From DATBGO01 sp050011895 (GTDB taxonomy: Bacteria > Actinomycetota > Actinomycetes > Streptosporangiales > Streptosporangiaceae): a DNA stretch of 54,379 nucleotides. The notes below the pieces were generated by a model that did no database searches, was not told the origin of the DNA, and saw only the letters and a list, made by a program, of their open reading frames with translations. The translations under genes and the position numbers were made by a program. Below are positions 50,720-54,379 of the stretch, in pieces (the stretch's first letter is position 1; each line of letters begins with the position of its first letter). The stretch covers positions 1 to 54,379 of the forward strand of contig JBEKIF010000058.1 of the NCBI GenBank assembly GCA_050011895.1, read 5' to 3'.

Positions 50720-50744
50720 GCGGCGGGCCCGCGAGGCCCGCCGC
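50720..50744 (+). terminator. Terminator hairpin after the lipase gene
   Basis: A perfect 10-bp stem (GCGGCGGGCC at 50720-50729 with GGCCCGCCGC at 50735-50744) and a 5-base loop lie 47 bases after the lipase stop. It ends the ogt-GNAT-lipase unit. The rest of the 283-base gap to the methyltransferase is GC-rich and shows no gene. Confidence 0.65.
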
Positions 50745-50897
50745 CTCCGCCCCTGCGTCAACCACCCGCTCGACGGCAAATGAGGACTTCTCGGTAGCGG
50801 GCGGTCATGCGTGGTCATGGGTGCCGGGCCGGCTGGCGGTGGCCTGGCCCGGGCAGCAGATGGCGTTGCCGGGGCGTAACCTGGGGCGGGGGCCGGT

Positions 50898-50923
50898 GGT
50901 TTGCTGACCCGGTTTGCTGACCC
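50898..50923. repeat. 13-bp tandem repeat upstream of the methyltransferase
   Basis: GGTTTGCTGACCC occurs twice head to tail (50898-50910 and 50911-50923), about 32 bases before the methyltransferase start. It could lie in its promoter or leader. Confidence 0.8.
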
Positions 50924-50955
50924 GGTGTGGTGAGCCGGAGCCTGGTGGGAGCGGC

Positions 50956-51729
50956 ATGCCGGAATATGTTCTTGATCATCATCAGGAAGGCGAGCGGCAG
51001 CGGCTGGCGCTGATGTCGCGGCTGCTGGATCCGATGCACCGGCGTCACATTGAGCGGCTGGGCATCGGGTCGGGGGCGCGGACGCTGGAAGCTGGCTGTG
51101 GTAACGGTTCGATGTCGGCCTGGCTAGCCGGGCGGGTCGCGCCCGGCGGGCAGGCGGTCGGTGTGGATCTCGATCTTTCCCTGACGCGCGCGGGCGGACC
51201 GGGGCTTGAGTTCCGGCAGGCCGACATCGTCGCGGGGCCGGTCGGGCCGGGAGGCTTTGATCTGGTAACGGCCCGCGCCGTGCTGCATCATGTGGCTGAT
51301 GCTGAGGTTGCCGCGGCCAATCTCGTTGCGAGCGCCCGGCCGGGTGGGGCGATTTTGCTGATAGAGCCGGATTTCCTGCCGGTCAGCGTCGCCGAGCCTG
51401 CTGAGGTCCGGGTGTTCTGGGAGGGGTGGCTGGCCTGGTCGCGCGAGCAGCGAATCGACTACTTCATCGGCCGCAGGCTGCCGGGGATGCTGTCCGGGCT
51501 GGGGCTGCAGGATGTTGGGGCCACGGCAGAGACGGCCCTCTACAACGGTGGCTCTGCCTGGGCTTTGTACTGGCGGGAGACGGTCACCGAGTTGCGCAGC
51601 CGCCTGGTGAGCTCCGGCAGGCTGGACGATCGCTCCGTCGACGCGTTCCTTGCCCGGTGCGCCGATCCGGCGTGGTGGACGCAGACTATTGCATTCACGG
51701 CTGCCAGCGGGCGGGTGCCGCGCGGCTGA
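50956..51729 (+). CDS. SAM-dependent class I methyltransferase
   Basis: A small-molecule-type methyltransferase of 257 residues. SAM-binding motif I is LEAGCGNGSMSAWLAGR near residue 46, then VGVDLDLSL and FDLVTARAVLHHVADAEVA (motif II/III). LLIEPDFLPVSV is the later strand. ATG 50956 is preferred over an in-frame ATG at 50914 because of the GGGAGCGG site just upstream. The acceptor is unknown; the layout resembles antibiotic- or lipid-methylating enzymes. Confidence 0.88.
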   Translation: MPEYVLDHHQEGERQRLALMSRLLDPMHRRHIERLGIGSGARTLEAGCGNGSMSAWLAGRVAPGGQAVGVDLDLSLTRAGGPGLEFRQADIVAGPVGPGGFDLVTARAVLHHVADAEVAAANLVASARPGGAILLIEPDFLPVSVAEPAEVRVFWEGWLAWSREQRIDYFIGRRLPGMLSGLGLQDVGATAETALYNGGSAWALYWRETVTELRSRLVSSGRLDDRSVDAFLARCADPAWWTQTIAFTAASGRVPRG

Positions 51730-51883
51730 GTCACGTTGACCGCACTCACGCGGATCCCACCTTGCTGACCTGCCGGAAAGCCGGTCCCGGTAAAGTGACG
51801 GGCGCTCCGCTGACAACAACCTCTCGAACCCCGCGGGCCACACGGCTTCGAGGCGAGTAGGTCCGGCACCGAGTGAGCGAGAC

Positions 51884-52456
51884 ATGGATCAGTTGGCAAC
51901 GCTCGAGTACGCGTTGGACGAGCTCCGAGGTGTGGTGGCCAGGCTCGACGACGCGCAGATGGACATTGTCACGAACTGCGAGCCTTGGACGGTTCGTCGG
52001 CTGGCGAGCCATGCGCTGAACAACCAGCTGCTGTGGGCCGGCTTGGTCACGGGCCAGGAGCTCGTGTCGGCAGAGGACACGATGGGGGCAGTCCCCATCG
52101 GGGGCAACCTCATACCCGTCGCCGACGAAATCACCGGGCGGGCGTTGGCGATGTGGGGCACGGACGGCGTGCTGGAGGCGACGCACGGGACACCAATCGG
52201 GGAGCTGCCCGGTTCTGTGGTCATCAACTTCCCCACCGTTGACGCGATCATGCACGCCTGGGACCTGTCGGCAAGTGTGGGTCACCCGATCGAGTTCAGG
52301 CCGGGAGCGATTCCGGCAATCTCTGCCGTGGTGGCGGCGACGTGTACCGACGAGGCGAGGGCAGCGGGTCTCATTCGTCCGCCCACCAAGCCCCCAGCCG
52401 ATTCATCGGCCACCGAGCGCCTGGTGGCCACGGCCGGACGGAGCACCCGCCGGTAG
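51884..52456 (+). CDS. TIGR03086-type maleylpyruvate isomerase-like protein
   Basis: The protein has 190 residues with an MDMPI_N/DinB fold. NCEPWTVRRLASHALNNQLL near residue 31 carries the first metal His, and the second part has NFPTVDAIMHAWDLSASVGH with the other His. The C-terminus is ordinary for TIGR03086 proteins. No substrate is evident; mycothiol is the likely cofactor. It is one of four proteins of this fold in the window (with 1590-2405, 17193-17993 and 32495-32974). Confidence 0.85.
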   Translation: MDQLATLEYALDELRGVVARLDDAQMDIVTNCEPWTVRRLASHALNNQLLWAGLVTGQELVSAEDTMGAVPIGGNLIPVADEITGRALAMWGTDGVLEATHGTPIGELPGSVVINFPTVDAIMHAWDLSASVGHPIEFRPGAIPAISAVVAATCTDEARAAGLIRPPTKPPADSSATERLVATAGRSTRR

Positions 52457-52528
52457 CACCCTGCCTGTGTGCCTTCCGGGACCCCTGCGTCCCTGGGAGC
52501 GCCGCCCGCTGTGCAGTACAGTTCGGCC

Positions 52529-52837
52529 ATGGGGCGGGGGCGGCCGAGTGGCACCGTGACACTCCTGTTCACCGAGATCGAGGAGTCGACGCGACGGTCT
52601 GAAGACGCTGCCACGGACATGGCACTGCAGGTGCACGCCGCCATGGTGCGCGACGCCATCGAGAGCCAGAGCGGCTACGTCTTCGCCACGGGCGGTGACT
52701 GTTTCTCCGCTCTGTTCTCCACGGCCACCGACGCGGCGACAGCCGCGGTTGCCGCGCAGCAGTTGCTCGCCGGGGCCGCCATCCCGTTCGGGGTCCGCCG
52801 TCTGCCCCGCCTCTACGCGGCGGCCGGCTATGCATAG
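52529..52837 (+). pseudogene. Truncated class III adenylate/guanylate cyclase
   Basis: About 102 residues remain of a nucleotide cyclase catalytic domain. SGTVTLLFTEIEESTRRSE carries the first metal-binding acidic site, though the usual Asp of FTDIEGST is Glu here. MVRDAIESQSGYVFATGGD gives the second site and the Gly-Gly-Asp loop. Homology stops after AAIPFGVR, where full-length proteins continue with LHTGEA. The later metal/purine residues are gone, so the product cannot be an active cyclase. The next 70 bases show coding-like composition in another frame, so it may be a deletion scar. An upstream in-frame ATG at 52469 is not needed. Confidence 0.7.
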
Positions 52838-52907
52838 ACCTCGCAGAGGGCCTGCGGGAGCCCTACGACGACCGGGTAAGGCCGGCGGGACTTAGGGCTC
52901 CGAGACG

Positions 52908-53684
52908 TCAGTCGATGATGGCGCCGCAGCTGAGGTTGATGACCGCGCCGGTCATGGCACCAGCCGCAGCCGATGCCAGGTACACGGCAGTGTCGGCCAC
53001 CTCGGCCAGCCGGGGCAGGCGTCCGAGCAACGTGTCCTTCAGCAGGGACGAAACGTCCTCATCGGAGACGCCGGGAACGGTCTCGGGGGTGAAGTTCGGC
53101 CGGAGCCCCACGACCCGTGCCCCCTGGCGGCCGACCTCGCCGGCCAGGCTACGCGTCAGGGCCTCGATGCACGCGCACGCCAGGTTGAAGCCGCCCATCT
53201 GATGACGGGACTCCTGCGAAGCCGTCGACGACAGCAGCACTATCACGCCCGAACCTTGCGCGGTCATGTGCCGTGCCGCCGTGGTAGCGGTCACGAAGTG
53301 CGTGCGGCATGCGTCGGTGATCGGGGCCATGAAGTCCTCGAGCGACATGTCGACCAGCGGTATATCCTGCACAACGTTGATGCTGATCGCGTTGAAGGAA
53401 ATGTCGATACTCCCGGCCGCTGCGGCCACCTGGTCTGCGTGCGATTCGACCGCGTACTGATCCATCGCGTCGACCTGCGCCGTCTCGGCCACACCTCCGT
53501 TGGAACGGATCTCGCCGGCCACTTTGTCCAGCTTGGCGAGGGTACGGCCGGCCAGGAACACGCATGCGCCTTCCCGGGCGAACGCACGGGCTACCGCACC
53601 GCCCATTGATCCTGCCGCTCCGTAAACAATGGCATTCTTATTCTCGAGCTGCACGTGCATCCCCTGCTGTCTTGGGCCGGCCAC
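52908..53684 (-). CDS. SDR-family protein lacking the classical Tyr/Lys catalytic pair
   Basis: A Rossmann-fold short-chain dehydrogenase of 258 residues. Cofactor motif VYGAAGSMGGAVARAF is near residue 20, NAISINVV is the NNAG-like segment, and IVLLSSTASQESRHQMGG gives the Ser. In classical SDRs a Tyr-x3-Lys follows; here the aligned positions read F and C (GGFNLACACIEALTRSLAGE). A known actinobacterial SDR subgroup has GGFGVACAA at the same place, so this is probably a real divergent group with a changed or lost redox role. The start is GTG 53684 with AAGGGAG 10 bases upstream; ATG 53660 is an alternative. Confidence 0.88.
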   Translation of the reverse strand: MAGPRQQGMHVQLENKNAIVYGAAGSMGGAVARAFAREGACVFLAGRTLAKLDKVAGEIRSNGGVAETAQVDAMDQYAVESHADQVAAAAGSIDISFNAISINVVQDIPLVDMSLEDFMAPITDACRTHFVTATTAARHMTAQGSGVIVLLSSTASQESRHQMGGFNLACACIEALTRSLAGEVGRQGARVVGLRPNFTPETVPGVSDEDVSSLLKDTLLGRLPRLAEVADTAVYLASAAAGAMTGAVINLSCGAIID

Positions 53685-54148
53685 TTTTTGTAAACTCCCT
53701 TATTGTCGCACTCGATCCCGTCCTTTCCGGTGGAGTTTCTATAAGGATCCGCAGTCCGGAAGATCAGGAGCAGCCCCGGTGGCACCGGAGTGGCCGCAGT
53801 TTGATGGAGGAGCGGCTGCAGTTTGATGGGGTGATGGGCGGGTCGATCGCGAATATGCAGAGATTCTGCACAGAGGAATCGGAGGGCGACGATTATTCTG
53901 ACTCGGAGGGCGGACGCCTAGGATCTGTGCTGGAGGCGAATGAGCATGACCGGGATCGCGACCGGGGCCGGCCTCCGGCCTCGGCCGCCACATGGGCCCC
54001 TTAACGTGGCCCGCTGCTGGTGAGCATGCCAAGGGAGGCATTCCGGCCCAAGGAGGCATTCCGGCGACAGTGAAGCAAGGTGCACGCGCTGATCGATGCC
54101 AAGCCCGTTGAGCTGATCGAAGCCAAGCCCCGTTGAGGAGAATTGCCA
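53685..54148. other. Long divergent intergenic region, 464 bases
   Basis: This is the largest gene-free stretch in the window, between an SDR gene (minus) and an acyl-CoA dehydrogenase gene (plus). Its left part (about 53685-53760) is AT-richer than the rest and probably holds the SDR promoter. The remainder carries three pairs of short direct repeats: GCAGTTTGATGG (53796, 53818), GGAGGCATTCCGGC (54034, 54052) and a 24/25-bp tandem repeat at 54089-54137. No convincing gene or RNA was recognised. Confidence 0.6.
54089..54137. repeat. 24/25-bp tandem repeat upstream of the acyl-CoA dehydrogenase
   Basis: 54089-54112 (24 bases) and 54113-54137 (25 bases) both start CTGATCGA and end CCGTTGAG, with two small differences. 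The second copy runs into the GAGGAG ribosome-binding site of the next gene, so a change in copy number would alter its leader. Confidence 0.85.
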
Positions 54149-54379
54149 ATGTCGACCAACGCCAGCGCCCAAGAGGCGCGTGCTATCGCCGAGGCGGCGC
54201 GCGAGCAGGACTGGACACTGCCGAGTTTCGGCAAGGGCCTGTTCCTCGGCGACATGAGCCTCGACCTGATCTACCCGCAGCCCAAGCTTCCCGCGGAGGA
54301 GGTCGCCAGGGGCGAGCAGTTCCTCGCCACCTTGCGTGACTTCCTGGTGGAGAACGTCGACCCCGATCTCATCGAGAGG
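54149..54379 (+). CDS. Acyl-CoA dehydrogenase, N-terminal part (cut by the window end)
   Basis: At least 77 residues are visible before the window ends. ATG 54149 has GAGGAG 8 bases upstream. TLPSFGKGLFLGDMSLDLIY and ARGEQFLATLRDFLVENVDP are the usual opening of actinobacterial FadE-type acyl-CoA dehydrogenases, FAD enzymes that oxidise acyl-CoA to enoyl-CoA. Only the N-terminal helical domain is seen, so no catalytic Glu can be checked. It is divergent from the SDR gene across 464 bases. Confidence 0.85.
   Translation, partial: MSTNASAQEARAIAEAAREQDWTLPSFGKGLFLGDMSLDLIYPQPKLPAEEVARGEQFLATLRDFLVENVDPDLIER

Noticed and set aside
1..54379. tRNA, rRNA and riboswitch genes
   Set aside because: No cloverleaf-like segment, ribosomal sequence or known aptamer core was recognised by eye; a covariance-model search would be decisive.

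Overview
The window is high-GC, gene-dense DNA with strong G/C at third codon positions, and it looks chromosomal from an actinomycete. Lineage markers agree. There are several mycothiol-dependent maleylpyruvate-isomerase-like proteins, an F420/LLM-type oxidoreductase, the coproporphyrin-dependent heme route (hemE, cgoX, chdC), a DUF3000-rnd pair, a DUF222/HNH protein and an actinobacterial-type valS. The species cannot be named from the sequence; a soil Streptosporangiales- or Frankia-like lineage is only an impression. No rRNA, tRNA, CRISPR array, prophage or intact insertion sequence was seen.

Layout. Positions 1-2.4 kb hold an XRE regulator, a CbiX/SirB-like protein lacking one expected histidine, and a DinB/MDMPI protein. 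From 2.6 to 5.65 kb on the minus strand, tetR, an acyl-CoA ligase and a citryl-CoA-lyase-like gene are joined by 4-base ATGA overlaps. A palindrome that may be the TetR operator lies just upstream. From 5.76 to 10.7 kb is a complete minus-strand branched-chain-amino-acid-type (HAAT) ABC transporter, livG-livF-livH-livM-livK, ended by a strong hairpin. The two units probably import and CoA-activate a carboxylic substrate. From 10.7 to 19 kb are a sirtuin, an ABC1/UbiB-type kinase, a decayed AraC fragment, a DUF222/HNH gene, a D-amino-acid oxidase, an MDMPI-like enzyme and an LLM oxidoreductase. From 19 to 28.9 kb are a giant LuxR-type (LAL) regulator, a transposase remnant, an amidohydrolase, two tandem membrane-anchored esterase paralogues, a P450, a PRC-barrel-like protein and an aldo/keto reductase.

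Positions 29-35 kb hold a valS split by two opposite frameshifts, then msrB, a DinB-like gene and polX. At 35-38.7 kb a LAL-type regulator that has lost its 3' end abuts an Ig-like repeat protein that has lost its 5' end, which looks like a deletion scar. From 38.8 to 48.2 kb come a GT-C mannosyltransferase-like membrane protein and the heme cluster (chdC, an enoyl-CoA hydratase, cgoX, a DUF4349 lipoprotein on the other strand, hemE). After hemE is a divergent zinc-ribbon/DUF3000/rnd operon. From 48.2 kb to the end are a DUF2695 protein, an ogt-GNAT-lipase operon, a methyltransferase, a TIGR03086-type protein, a truncated nucleotide cyclase, an SDR lacking the classical Tyr/Lys, and the start of an acyl-CoA dehydrogenase cut by the window edge.

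The most striking general feature is the number of short tandem duplications. Most are multiples of three bases inside genes (15, 18 or 21 bp in livG, rnd, the HNH gene, chdC, an esterase and the truncated regulator). Others lie between genes (14, 16, 17-18 and 24-25 bp). One of the valS frameshifts sits exactly at the end of such a repeat. No clearly new multi-gene system was identified. The best leads are the scar at 36.76 kb, the frameshifted valS, the esterase pair with one probably inactive member, and several clean palindromes in promoter regions.
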